DNA from: Geodermatophilus amargosae
Lineage (GTDB): Bacteria > Actinomycetota > Actinomycetes > Mycobacteriales > Geodermatophilaceae
NCBI RefSeq assembly: GCF_900116515.1
Contig: NZ_FPBA01000013.1
Coordinates: 1 to 64,000 of the forward strand
Reading direction: 5' to 3'
DNA: 64,000 nucleotides
Shown here in pieces: positions 16,180 to 24,147 of the stretch. Position 1 is the first letter of the stretch. Each line of letters begins with the position of its first letter. Made by a program: the position numbers and the translations under genes. The notes beneath the pieces are model-generated. The model had not been told where the DNA came from. It was given only the letters and a program-made list of their open reading frames with translations, and did no database searches.

Positions 16180-17022
16180 GTGGGTCGCGCACTCGTCCTC
16201 GGCGGCGGCGGCATCGCCGGGATCGCGTGGGAGATCGGCCTGCTGTCCGGGCTGGCCGCCTCCGGCGTGGACCTCCGCGACGCCGACCTCGTGGTGGGCA
16301 CCTCGGCCGGCTCGATCGTGGGCACCCTGCTGCGCACCGGCTCCGACCTCGAGGAGCTCTACGAGGCGCAGCTGGGCCCGGTGCCGGCCACCGAGCGGGC
16401 CGTGCCGTTCGACGGCGCGGCCTTCTTCGCCGGCGTCGCGGCCGCCCTGGCCGGCGCGACGGGGCAGCAGGACGCGCGGGCCCGGATCGGCGCGCTCGCG
16501 CTGCGGGCGCAGACGATGCCGGAGTCGGAGCGCCGGGCGGTCATCGGCGGGCGCATCGGGACGCCGGAGTGGCCCGCGCAGCGGCTCGTCCTGACCGTCG
16601 TCGACACCGCCGACGGGGAGTTCCTCGCCGTCGACCGCGACACCGGCTTCCCGCTGCTGGACGCCGTCGCCGCCTCGTGCGCGGTGCCCGCCGTCTACCC
16701 GCCGATCACCATCGGCGGACGGCGGTTCATGGACGGCGGCATGCGCTCGGCCACCAACGCCGACCTCGCCGCCGGCTGCGACACGGTGCTCGTCGTCGCG
16801 CCGATGGCCGGGATCGCCGGCAGCCCGCTCGGCCCCTCGCTGGACGACGAGATGGCCGCGCTGCGCCGCGACGGCGAGGCACACCTGGTGCTCGCCGACG
16901 GGACCGCGGTGCAGGCCTTCGGCACCAACCCGCTCGACCCCGCCACCCGCGAGCCAAGTGCCCGCGCCGGCCGCGCCCAGGCCGAGCGGGTGGCCGAGGA
17001 GATCCGCGCCTTCTGGGCCTGA
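16180..17022 (+). CDS. Patatin-like phospholipase
   Basis: The glycine-rich oxyanion loop LGGGGIAGIAWEIG is at residues ~7-20. The nucleophile elbow is VVGTSAGSIVG and the catalytic aspartate is in FMDGGMRS. This is a Ser-Asp dyad lipid acyl hydrolase of 280 residues with no signal peptide, so it is cytoplasmic. The GTG start is one base after the SDR stop, giving strong coupling with that gene. Confidence 0.88.
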   Translation: MGRALVLGGGGIAGIAWEIGLLSGLAASGVDLRDADLVVGTSAGSIVGTLLRTGSDLEELYEAQLGPVPATERAVPFDGAAFFAGVAAALAGATGQQDARARIGALALRAQTMPESERRAVIGGRIGTPEWPAQRLVLTVVDTADGEFLAVDRDTGFPLLDAVAASCAVPAVYPPITIGGRRFMDGGMRSATNADLAAGCDTVLVVAPMAGIAGSPLGPSLDDEMAALRRDGEAHLVLADGTAVQAFGTNPLDPATREPSARAGRAQAERVAEEIRAFWA

Positions 17023-17039
17023 GGGGTGCGGGCGCCCGT

Positions 17040-17095
17040 CGTCGACCTGCGGTCGTCCCCCGCGGCCTGAGACGGCCGCGGGTCGACACGCGGCG
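17040..17095. repeat. Convergent-gene palindromic repeat, family B copy 1
   Basis: CGTCGACCTGCGGTCGTCCC opens the element and GGTCGACACGCGGCG closes it. Its 19-base left arm is the exact reverse complement of the right arm of the copy at 27456-27509. It sits between convergent genes and probably acts as a bidirectional terminator. Confidence 0.65.
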
Positions 17096-17122
17096 AGTGC
17101 GTGCCGGACGGGGCGACGGGTG

Positions 17123-18421
17123 CTACGAGGGGAGGACGCGGACGGCGAGCACGGCGACGTCGTCGTCGGTGCGCTCGGGGAGCACGCGGGCCAGCAGCCG
17201 GTCGCACACCGCGTCGGCCGACAGTCCGGCGAGCCCGGACAGCGCCCGGGCGGCGGCCGCGAGTCCCTCGTCGATGCCCTGCCGGCCGACCTCGACCAGC
17301 CCGTCGGTGACCAGCACCAGCGTCTCGCCGGGGCAGAGGGCCGTCTCGTGGTCGCTGCGCACGGCGAACTCGTCGGCGCCCAGCAGCCGCTCGGGCCGGG
17401 TCGCGAGCAGCCGCACCCTGTCGTCCGCGCCGAGCACCAGCGGCGGCAGGTGACCGGCCGACGACCAGCGGAGCAGGTGACCCGGTGCGCCGTCCGGGGG
17501 CGGCAGCAGGTGGGCGATCAGCGCGGTGGCCAGCGTCCCGACGTGCAGGCCGGCGAGCACCCGGTCGACCCGGTCGAGCGTGCCGGCCGGGCCCTCGGGG
17601 GAGTCGTAGGCCAGCGTCCGGACGGCGCTGCGCAGCTGGGCCATCGCCGCGGCGGCCTCCACCCCGTGGCCGGCGACGTCGCCGATGACCAGGACGGTCG
17701 CGCCGTCGGGCCGGTCGAACGCGTCGTACCAGTCGCCGCCGACCAGGTCCTGGGAGACGGCGGGCCGGTAGCGGACGGCGACCTCGAGGCCCGCGGGCTG
17801 CGTCGGCGGGGTGAGCAGGCTGTGCTGCAGCGTCTCGGCGACGCGCTGCTGCCGGCCGTAGAGGCGGGCGTTGTCCAGCGCCAGCGCTCCGCGGCGGGCG
17901 ACGTCGACGGCGAACGCGACGTCGTCCGGCCCGGCCGGCGGCCGGTCCCCGCAGCGCACCAGCGACAGGACGCCGAACGCCGAGCCGCGGGCCTGCAGCG
18001 GGACGAACAGGCTCGACCGGGGGTCCAGCCGCTCCCACGCGCCGCGCACCGGGCCCTCCGGGAGCGACTCGGGCCCCAGGTCCGGCTCGACGGCGCGCAG
18101 GTGCACCGGCTCCCCGTCGCGCAGGACGGCGGCGAGGGCGTCGTGATCGCGCGGCGCGGTGATCCGGCCGGCGAGGTAGGTGTCGACGTCGGCGAGGCGG
18201 TCGGGGTCGCGGTGCGCGCGGGCGGAACTGCCCGGTGCGCCGTCGGCGGCGAGGACGGTCACGGTCGCCCAGTCGGCCAGGCGCGGGACCACCAGGCGGG
18301 CCAGTTGGTCGGCGGCGGTCCCGGCGTCGAGGCTGTGCGTCAGCGACTCGGTGACCTCGGCGAGGAAGCGGTAGCGGTCGCGCTCGGCGTCGACGGCCCC
18401 GTCCTCGCTGGGTCCACTCAC
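17123..18421 (-). CDS. GAF domain PP2C (SpoIIE-type) serine phosphatase
   Basis: The 432 residues comprise a GAF-like sensor (about 15-195) and a SpoIIE/RsbU phosphatase domain (about 215-432). Metal and active-site motifs are VGGDWYDAF, VLVIGDVAGHGVEAA, SSAGHLPPLVL, LVTDGLVEVG and DDDVAVLAV. Such proteins dephosphorylate anti-sigma-factor antagonists in partner-switching stress responses. No anti-sigma or antagonist gene is adjacent, so its partner must be elsewhere. The long gap to DUF5313 upstream (96 bp) suggests its own promoter. Confidence 0.9.
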   Translation of the reverse strand: MSGPSEDGAVDAERDRYRFLAEVTESLTHSLDAGTAADQLARLVVPRLADWATVTVLAADGAPGSSARAHRDPDRLADVDTYLAGRITAPRDHDALAAVLRDGEPVHLRAVEPDLGPESLPEGPVRGAWERLDPRSSLFVPLQARGSAFGVLSLVRCGDRPPAGPDDVAFAVDVARRGALALDNARLYGRQQRVAETLQHSLLTPPTQPAGLEVAVRYRPAVSQDLVGGDWYDAFDRPDGATVLVIGDVAGHGVEAAAAMAQLRSAVRTLAYDSPEGPAGTLDRVDRVLAGLHVGTLATALIAHLLPPPDGAPGHLLRWSSAGHLPPLVLGADDRVRLLATRPERLLGADEFAVRSDHETALCPGETLVLVTDGLVEVGRQGIDEGLAAAARALSGLAGLSADAVCDRLLARVLPERTDDDVAVLAVRVLPS

Positions 18422-18517
18422 TCCGGCTCCGTCCCGGCCCCCTCGTTCCGGGCGCCGGGTACGGAGGGTACGGCAGCGCTCACCCGCGGATCCGCAGGTC
18501 GGCGCGGGGCGTGTGCC

Positions 18518-18961
18518 TCAGCGGTTGCGGCGGTCGCGGTACCTGACCGCCCGCTTCGCGGCCGCGGCCCGCCGCCGTTCGGAGTCGAGGGCCTCGCGCT
18601 CCCGGCCGGCCAGGTCGCGCACCGCCTGCGCCGAGCCGGGGGCGTACCCGGCCTTCTTCACCCGGTTCTCCACCGCCTCGGTCATGTAGGCGAGGGAGAA
18701 GGCCATCCCGAGGATCAACCCGCCGAGTGCGGCCATCGCGCGGATCCAGAAGGCACCCGGGACCAGCAGCAGGACCAGCGCGATCGGGACGGCGAGCTGG
18801 ACGAACGTGCGCACCACGTGCCGCCACACCCACGTGCGCGTCGTCGTGTCGTACAGGACCCAGGTCCGGTGCCGCTCGGGCAACCCGGCGCCCATCGCGT
18901 AGGCGATCCACCGCAGGGGACCGGGGCGCACCCGCGGTGGGACTTCCTGGTCGGGCTGCAT
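18518..18961 (-). CDS. DUF5313 family membrane protein
   Basis: The 147-residue protein has the DUF5313 layout: PLRWIAYAMGAGLPERHRTWVLYDTT (a conserved head common in mycobacterial relatives), WRHVVRTFVQ, then two membrane helices (LAVPIALVLLLVPGAFW and MAALGGLILGMAFSLAYM) and a basic cytoplasmic tail. Function unknown. It lies 51 bp downstream of the OhrR-like MarR gene and could be co-transcribed. A small CCAAT-G-ATTGG palindrome is in the gap. Confidence 0.75.
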   Translation of the reverse strand: MQPDQEVPPRVRPGPLRWIAYAMGAGLPERHRTWVLYDTTTRTWVWRHVVRTFVQLAVPIALVLLLVPGAFWIRAMAALGGLILGMAFSLAYMTEAVENRVKKAGYAPGSAQAVRDLAGREREALDSERRRAAAAKRAVRYRDRRNR

Positions 18962-18993
18962 GGCTCCTGTCTACGCCAGTGATGCTGGGTACA

Positions 18994-19004
18994 CCAATGA
19001 TTGG
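18994..19004. promoter_or_regulatory. Small palindrome CCAAT-G-ATTGG
   Basis: A perfect 11-bp inverted repeat in the 51-bp gap upstream of the DUF5313 gene, with a second CACCAAT 15 bases away. It is unusually AT-rich for this DNA. A regulatory role is a guess. Confidence 0.35.
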
Positions 19005-19012
19005 GGCACCAA

Positions 19013-19507
19013 TCACGGTGTCGTGTCGGTCTCCATCGCGGACTGGGAGGCCTCGATGACCCGGGTCAGGGCGCCGTGCAGGGCCTGCAGTTCCTCGAGC
19101 GGCATCCCGAGGTTCTCCACGATCCCGGCCGGGATGGCCTCGGCCCGGGCGCGCAGCGCGCGTCCCCGGTCGGTCAGGGCGATGGCCAGCGCCCGCTCGT
19201 CCCGCGGGTCGCGGTCGCGGCGGACCAGGCCGGCCGACTCCAGCCGCTTGACCAGCGGCGAGAGGGTGCCGGGGTCCAGTTGCAGGAGCCGGGAGAGGTC
19301 CTTGACCGACCGCGGGCCGTGCTGCCACAGCGCCAGCATCACGAGGTACTGCGGGTGGGTCAGCCCCATCGGCTCCAGGAACCGCCGGTAGACGGCGACG
19401 ACGTTGCGCGCGGCGACCGACAGCGCGAAGCACACCTGGCGCTCGAGGGCCAGTGGATCGGGGACGTCCGGATCGGTGCCGGCCGGGAGGGCGTCGACGG
19501 ACTGCAT
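19013..19507 (-). CDS. MarR family regulator, OhrR-like
   Basis: The 164-residue winged-helix protein has LEPMGLTHPQYLVMLALWQHGPRSVKDLSRLLQLDPGTLSPLVKRLESAGLVRRDRDPRDERALAIALT, which covers the DNA-binding core. The N-terminal helix contains LERQVCFALSVAARNV; this single Cys occupies the position of the peroxide-sensing cysteine of OhrR. No ohr peroxidase gene is nearby, so the controlled gene may be itself or the downstream DUF5313 gene. Confidence 0.85.
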   Translation of the reverse strand: MQSVDALPAGTDPDVPDPLALERQVCFALSVAARNVVAVYRRFLEPMGLTHPQYLVMLALWQHGPRSVKDLSRLLQLDPGTLSPLVKRLESAGLVRRDRDPRDERALAIALTDRGRALRARAEAIPAGIVENLGMPLEELQALHGALTRVIEASQSAMETDTTP

Positions 19508-19552
19508 CCCCCGATGCTAGGTGCGTGGTGCCCCGACGATCCCCGGACCGGC

Positions 19553-20350
19553 TCAGGGTCCCCCGAGGCGGCGGGCGCGGGCCCGCGGGTGCTCGAGCAG
19601 GGCATCCACACGGCCGTGCAGGTCGGTGAGCCGGGTCGCGACGTCGTCGTGCACGAAGCCGGCCGAGTCGTCCCCGCCGAGGGCGACCGGGACGTGCGGC
19701 GGCAGCGTGGCGAGCAGGCCGGCGGCGTCGTCCCCGGCGGCGACCACCTGCCGGGCACTGAGCCGGACGTAGCCCAGCGCGTCGCCCAGGGCGTCGACGA
19801 CCGCCTCGACCCCGCCGGGCGTGCAGGACCCGACGGGGACGTCGAGCACGACGCCTCCGCCGCTCGGGGTGACGACTGCGACCGCGTCGTCGACGAGGTC
19901 GGGACGGTCGGCCGGGACCGGCGCGAGCAGCGGGACCAGCCGGTACGGGCGGGCCTGGTCGGCCAGCTGTCCGAAGACGTCGGCCCGCCGTGCCGGCGGG
20001 AGGTCCGCGGTCACGCGCGCGGTGACGTAGCGGGCGCCGAACCGGGCCCCGAGGTCGAGCACCCGCCCGTGGTGGGCGTGCACGTCGTCGCGGGGCAGCC
20101 CGGCACCCAGCTGCACCCGGCCGACGTCGAGCACGGTGACCCGCGTCTCGAGCAGCAGCGGCACCAGCCGGGCGAGGTTGTGCTCCCCCGCGCCGCCGTG
20201 CCACCACGGCTCGGCCTCCGCGGTGCCGCCGACGTGCAGCCCGACCGAGTGCCACCCGGTGCCCGGGAGCACGGCGGTGAGCTCGAGCACGTCGTGCGGG
20301 TGGACCAGCGACTGGTGGACCGCGAGCCGGTTGGGGGCGTGCACGGTCAC
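19553..20350 (-). CDS. TIM-barrel (sugar isomerase/epimerase-like) protein of quinate operon
   Basis: The sequence alternates hydrophobic strands and helices like an AP-endonuclease-2/xylose-isomerase barrel (HSVGLHVGGTAEAE, VTVLDVGRVQLGAG, ARYVTARVTAD, GGVVLDVPVG, YVRLSARQV, VPVALGGDD). Typical metal-binding residues are not clear. It is 265 residues, with a GTG start overlapping the stop of the dehydroshikimate dehydratase gene by 4 bp, so it belongs to the quinate/shikimate operon as its last gene. I do not recognise a specific function; a dehydroquinase role has no motif support. Confidence 0.6.
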   Translation of the reverse strand: MTVHAPNRLAVHQSLVHPHDVLELTAVLPGTGWHSVGLHVGGTAEAEPWWHGGAGEHNLARLVPLLLETRVTVLDVGRVQLGAGLPRDDVHAHHGRVLDLGARFGARYVTARVTADLPPARRADVFGQLADQARPYRLVPLLAPVPADRPDLVDDAVAVVTPSGGGVVLDVPVGSCTPGGVEAVVDALGDALGYVRLSARQVVAAGDDAAGLLATLPPHVPVALGGDDSAGFVHDDVATRLTDLHGRVDALLEHPRARARRLGGP

Positions 20351-22209
20351 CGCCCCCCGGTGGACAGCGCCTGGCGCCGGCGGCGGTGGGCTGCCATGCG
20401 CACCGGTGCGTCGGTGGTGCCGTAGCCGTCGTAGCCGCCGAGGCGCTGCACGACCTCGAGGAAGACGCGGTCCCCGAGGACGTCGGTGGCGAGGTGCAGG
20501 TAGCCGCCGTGGGCGTCCTCCTCGTACATCAGCCCGTGCTCGCGGACGGCGGCCAGCAGGTCGTCGGGCAGGTCGACCCGCGCTGCCAGGTCGTCGGCGT
20601 AGTTGGCCGGGATCGAGAGCAGTGGCGCACCGGCCGCGCGCAGTGCCCGGGCGGTGGCCACCAGGTCGTCGGTGGCCAGGGCGACGTGCTGCGGCTCGGG
20701 GACGCCGGGGGCCCACCCGCCACGGCGCAGCGCCGACACCGACAGCGTGAGCCGAACGGCCCGGTCCGGACCGGTCACCGCCCGGGTGCGCACCAGGCCG
20801 AAGGGCGCGGCCAGCTCGGTGACCTCCTGCGGGTCCAGCCCCAGCACCGCCCGGTAGAACAGCCCCGCCTCGTCGAAGGCGTCGAAGGGCTGGGTGAGCC
20901 CGACGTGGTCGATCCCGGTGATGCCGGTGCCCGGTCCGGGGGGGCGCCCGGTGGGCAGGAAGTCGGCCGGCCAGCCGTCGGGTCCGGTACGGGTGAAGAA
21001 GACCTGGGTGTCGTCGGGGGCGGCGACGGCCGACAGCTCGGCCTCGGCGGCGCCGCGGGTCCGGGGGAGGACCGGCGCGCTCATCGCCTCGGCGCGCGCG
21101 GCCGAGCGCTGCGGGTCGGCGCTCTCCAGGCCCAGCGCCGCGACCGAGGCCACGCCGGGTCCCGCGGGGCGGACCACCGACGCGTTGAGCAGCACCCGCG
21201 CGCGGCCCTGCTCCCAGAGCTGCACCGGCTTCGAGCGGTGCTGGCCGGTGTGCGCGAACCCGAGCGCGTCCAGGACGCCGGCGAGCTGCGGCCCGGAGAC
21301 CCCGTCGACGGCGAGCTCGGTGAACGACCACCCGGTCAACGCCGGCGCGGCCGGCGGCAGCGGGAGCCCGGCGTCCGGACGGCGCAGCGCGAGGGCCTCC
21401 TCGAGCCACTGCAGCGACCGCATCGCGTCGACCGCGGTCCGGGCCGGGTCGGCCTGCCGGTAGACGTCGTTGAAGACCTCCAGCGACAGCGGACCGGTGT
21501 ACCCGGCGGCGAGCACGCACCCGACGAAGCGCGGCAGGTCGAAGGCGCCCTGGCCGGGGAAGAGGCGGTGGTGGCGGCTCCACTGCAGCACGTCCATCTG
21601 CAGGTGCGGCGCGTCGGCCAGCTGCAGGAAGAACAGCTTCTCGCCGGGGACGGCGGCGAAGCCGGCCGGGTCCCCACCGCGGGAGAGCACGTGGAAGCTG
21701 TCCAGGCACAGCCCCAGGGCAGGGGAGTCGGCCCGGCGGACGGCGTCCCACGACCGCTCCCAGGTCGACACGTGCCGGCCCCAGGCGAGCGCCTCGTAGG
21801 CGATCCGCAGCCCGCGCTCGCCGGCGCGGGCCGCCGCGGTCGCCAGCTGCTCGGCCAGCAGGTCGGCGTCGTCGACGGCGTCGGGCGCGACCGACGAGCA
21901 GACGAGGACGGTGTCGACACCGAGCGCGGCCATGACGTCGAACTTCGCCTCGGCACGGCGCAGGTTGCGGTCGAACCGGGCGGGGTCGGTGGAGTCGAGG
22001 TCGCGGAAGGGCTGGTACAGGTCGATCGACAGCCCGAGGTCCGCACACCGGGCGGCCAGCTCGGCCGGCGACCACGGCGAGGCGACCAGGTCGGGTTCGA
22101 AGACCTCGATCCCGCCGAAGCCGGCGGCCGAGGCCGCGGCGAGCTTGTCCTCGAGGGTCCCGGACAGGCAGACGGTGGCGACCGCCCGCCGGAGCGGCTC
22201 AGCCGACAC
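20347..22209 (-). CDS. qsuB: 3-dehydroshikimate dehydratase fused to HPPD-like VOC domain
   Basis: Residues 1-~280 are a sugar-isomerase-like TIM barrel of 3-dehydroshikimate dehydratases (GGIEVFEPDL, VLVCSSV, RIAYEALAWGRHVSTW, GLCLDSFHVLSRG, KLFFLQLADAP, LSLEVFNDVYR). Residues ~290-620 are a two-module vicinal-oxygen-chelate domain like 4-hydroxyphenylpyruvate dioxygenase (ITGIDHVGLTQP, PQHVALATDDL, DRVFLEVVQRLGGYDGYG). This fusion is the QsuB/QuiC1 architecture converting dehydroshikimate to protocatechuate; the VOC part is usually considered non-dioxygenase. At 620 residues it is full length. The GTG at 22209 overlaps the shikimate dehydrogenase gene by 11 bp. Confidence 0.88.
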   Translation of the reverse strand: MSAEPLRRAVATVCLSGTLEDKLAAASAAGFGGIEVFEPDLVASPWSPAELAARCADLGLSIDLYQPFRDLDSTDPARFDRNLRRAEAKFDVMAALGVDTVLVCSSVAPDAVDDADLLAEQLATAAARAGERGLRIAYEALAWGRHVSTWERSWDAVRRADSPALGLCLDSFHVLSRGGDPAGFAAVPGEKLFFLQLADAPHLQMDVLQWSRHHRLFPGQGAFDLPRFVGCVLAAGYTGPLSLEVFNDVYRQADPARTAVDAMRSLQWLEEALALRRPDAGLPLPPAAPALTGWSFTELAVDGVSGPQLAGVLDALGFAHTGQHRSKPVQLWEQGRARVLLNASVVRPAGPGVASVAALGLESADPQRSAARAEAMSAPVLPRTRGAAEAELSAVAAPDDTQVFFTRTGPDGWPADFLPTGRPPGPGTGITGIDHVGLTQPFDAFDEAGLFYRAVLGLDPQEVTELAAPFGLVRTRAVTGPDRAVRLTLSVSALRRGGWAPGVPEPQHVALATDDLVATARALRAAGAPLLSIPANYADDLAARVDLPDDLLAAVREHGLMYEEDAHGGYLHLATDVLGDRVFLEVVQRLGGYDGYGTTDAPVRMAAHRRRRQALSTGGR

Positions 22210-23089
22210 GGACGTCGGGTCCCGGGCCGGCCACCAGCTCGGCGAAGTGCGCGAGCACCCGCCCGGCGTCGGGCTCCACGCCGGTGAACAGCCGGAACGC
22301 GTCGACGGCCTGGAAGACGGCCATGCCGCCGCCGTCGAGGACGCGGCAACCGCGCGCCCGGGCGGTCCGGACCAGCTCGGTCTCCAGCGGGCGGTAGACG
22401 ATGTCGGCCACCCACTGCTCCGGCCGCAGCAGGTCGGCCGGCAGGGGGAGTCCCGGGTGCGCGGCCATGCCGGTCGGGGTGGCGTGCGCCAGCCCGTCGG
22501 CACCCGCCAGTGCCTCCTCCAGGCCGCTCAGGTCGCCGCCGCCGGCGCGGGTCGGGCCGAAGCGTCCACGGAGCGCGCCGGCCAGGTCGTCCGCGCGGCG
22601 TGCGTCGACGTCGAGGACGGTGAGCCGGCCGGCGCCGAGGCTCAGCAGCGCGTGGGCGACGGCGGCCCCCGCGCCTCCGGCGCCCAGCAGGACGACGTCC
22701 TCGATGCCCGCGTCGGGCAGCCCGCGGTCGAAGGCGCGGGCGAACCCCGACCAGTCGGTGTTGTGCCCGACGGCGCGCCCGTCCCGCAGGACCACGGTGT
22801 TGACCGCCCCGAGCGCCTCGGCGTCAGGGGAGAGGTTGTCGAGGTGCGGGATGACCAGCTGCTTGCACGGGTGCGTGACGTTGAGTCCGTCGAAACCGGT
22901 CAGTCGCGCGGCGGCCAGGACCTCACCGATCGCCGTCCCCGGGCGCTGCAGCAGGTCGAGGTCCAGCCGCCGGTAGAGGTAGCGCAGACCCAGCGCGTCG
23001 GCCTCGCGCTCGTGCATCGGCGGGGTCAGCGACGGGCCGATCCCGGTGCCGACGAGGCCGACGAGGAAGCTCTGCGCGTCGGACGCCAT
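22199..23089 (-). CDS. Quinate/shikimate dehydrogenase (AroE/QsuD family)
   Basis: This family oxidizes quinate or shikimate. The N-terminal substrate domain has GLVGTGIGPSLTPPMHE and GFDGLNVTHPCKQLVIPHLD (catalytic Lys). Next is AVNTVVLRDGRAVGHNTDWSGF (Asp). The nucleotide loop is GAGGAGAAVAHAL, followed by a strand ending in VLDVDARRA; an acidic residue there favours NAD over NADP, as in catabolic enzymes. The ATG at 23089 is chosen (296 residues) because the earlier ATG at 23107 overlaps the operator-like motif at 23106-23119. Confidence 0.88.
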   Translation of the reverse strand: MASDAQSFLVGLVGTGIGPSLTPPMHEREADALGLRYLYRRLDLDLLQRPGTAIGEVLAAARLTGFDGLNVTHPCKQLVIPHLDNLSPDAEALGAVNTVVLRDGRAVGHNTDWSGFARAFDRGLPDAGIEDVVLLGAGGAGAAVAHALLSLGAGRLTVLDVDARRADDLAGALRGRFGPTRAGGGDLSGLEEALAGADGLAHATPTGMAAHPGLPLPADLLRPEQWVADIVYRPLETELVRTARARGCRVLDGGGMAVFQAVDAFRLFTGVEPDAGRVLAHFAELVAGPGPDVRVG

Positions 23090-23105
23090 CGCCCGCCCCC
23101 GATCC

Positions 23106-23119
23106 ATGTACCAACTGGT
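23106..23119. promoter_or_regulatory. Shared 14-bp motif (site A) of the quinate regulon
   Basis: ATGTACCAACTGGT contains the dyad ACCA-N2-TGGT. The identical 14-mer occurs inverted at 23958-23971, so the TetR gene encoded between them is the likely binder. It precedes the shikimate dehydrogenase operon. Confidence 0.7.
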
Positions 23120-23225
23120 GAGTTGTCCCAGGGGACCACATCCGGCGGCGGTCCGCCAGCCTCGGGCGGAAGCACGGCCACCACGTCCCCGCAGGGGAGC
23201 ACGGTAGGCGACCTAGGCTCCCGGT

Positions 23226-23897
23226 GTGGCCGCGCAGCAGTCCGGGGACGACGCCGGGGGTGTCCGCGCGGTGCCCGAGCGGACGCGCGACGCGGACCGG
23301 ACCCGCGCCGAGATCCTCGCCGTGGCCACCGCCGAGTTCGCCGACCGCGGCTACGCCGGGGCCCGCATCAACGAGATCGCCGACAAGCTGAGCACGACGA
23401 AGCGGATGATCTACTACTACTTCGGCGGCAAGGAGCAGCTCTACGTCGCGGTCCTCGAGCAGGCCTACAGCCGGATCCGCGGTCTCGAGCAGCAGGTCGA
23501 CGTCGAGCACCTCGACCCGGTCGAGGCGATCCGGGAGCTGGCCGGCCTGACCTTCGACCACCACGAGGCGCACCCGGACTTCATCCGGCTGGTGAGCATC
23601 GAGAACATCCACCGCGCCGAGCACATCGCCCGCTCCGAGGCGCTGTCCGGGCTGGCCAACCCGGCCCTGGACGTGCTGGGGCGGATCCTCGAGCGCGGCT
23701 GGGACGCCGGGCTCTTCCGCGACGACGTCGACGCCCTCGACGTGCACCAGGTGATCAGCGCGTTCTGCGTCTTCCGCACGGCAAACCGGCACACGTTCGG
23801 CGCCATCTTCGGCCGCGACATGCTCGACCCTGCCCGGCGCGAGCACCAGCGGCGGCTGCTCGGCGACCTCGTCGTCGCCCACCTCACCGCGCACTGA
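23226..23897 (+). CDS. TetR/AcrR regulator of quinate/shikimate genes
   Basis: The HTH (RAEILAVATAEFADRGYAGARINEIADKLSTTKRMIYYYFGGKEQL) and a long C-terminal domain (FDHHEAHPDFIRLVSIENIHRAEHI, NPALDVLGRILERGWDAGLFRDDVDALDVHQVISAF) give 223 residues, typical of TetR regulators of aromatic-acid and hydroaromatic pathways. It is flanked by the divergent quinate operon and the transporter, each with the same 14-bp motif upstream. The ligand is probably quinate, shikimate or a product (inference). Confidence 0.85.
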   Translation: MAAQQSGDDAGGVRAVPERTRDADRTRAEILAVATAEFADRGYAGARINEIADKLSTTKRMIYYYFGGKEQLYVAVLEQAYSRIRGLEQQVDVEHLDPVEAIRELAGLTFDHHEAHPDFIRLVSIENIHRAEHIARSEALSGLANPALDVLGRILERGWDAGLFRDDVDALDVHQVISAFCVFRTANRHTFGAIFGRDMLDPARREHQRRLLGDLVVAHLTAH

Positions 23898-23917
23898 ACC
23901 GGCTCCCACCTGCCCGC

Positions 23918-23947
23918 TTGACACGGTGACGCCGATCACCTCACCAT
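23918..23947 (+). promoter_or_regulatory. Candidate promoter of the MHS transporter
   Basis: TTGACA at 23918-23923 and CACCAT at 23942-23947, spaced 18 bp; the -10 is weak. The operator cluster at 23948-23971 follows immediately, in position to block initiation. The rest of the 250-bp gap before the gene shows no other clear signal. Confidence 0.45.
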
Positions 23948-23971
23948 CTGGTACGTAACCAGTTGGTACAT
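23948..23971. promoter_or_regulatory. Operator cluster (site B) upstream of transporter
   Basis: CTGGTACGTAACCAG (arms CTGGT/ACCAG) overlaps the 14-mer ACCAGTTGGTACAT, the reverse complement of the motif at 23106-23119. The overlapping half sites suggest more than one TetR dimer. Confidence 0.7.
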
Positions 23972-24147
23972 AAGCCGCCACTGGGAAGCCGGACCGGCCC
24001 GCACAGGGAGCCGGTCAGGCGTCCGGACGCAGACCCGGCCGGGCGCCACCAGCACCGCACCGACGCACCGCTGACCACCCCGGGCCCCGCCCGGCCGATC
24101 ACCGGCACGACGAGATCGATGCCGCCGCGCCTCCCCAGGAGACCGAC

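Noticed and set aside
20347-22209. Reading the C-terminal VOC domain as a separate 4-hydroxyphenylpyruvate dioxygenase
   Set aside because: It is continuous with the dehydroshikimate dehydratase domain, as in QsuB-type proteins, and has no own start.
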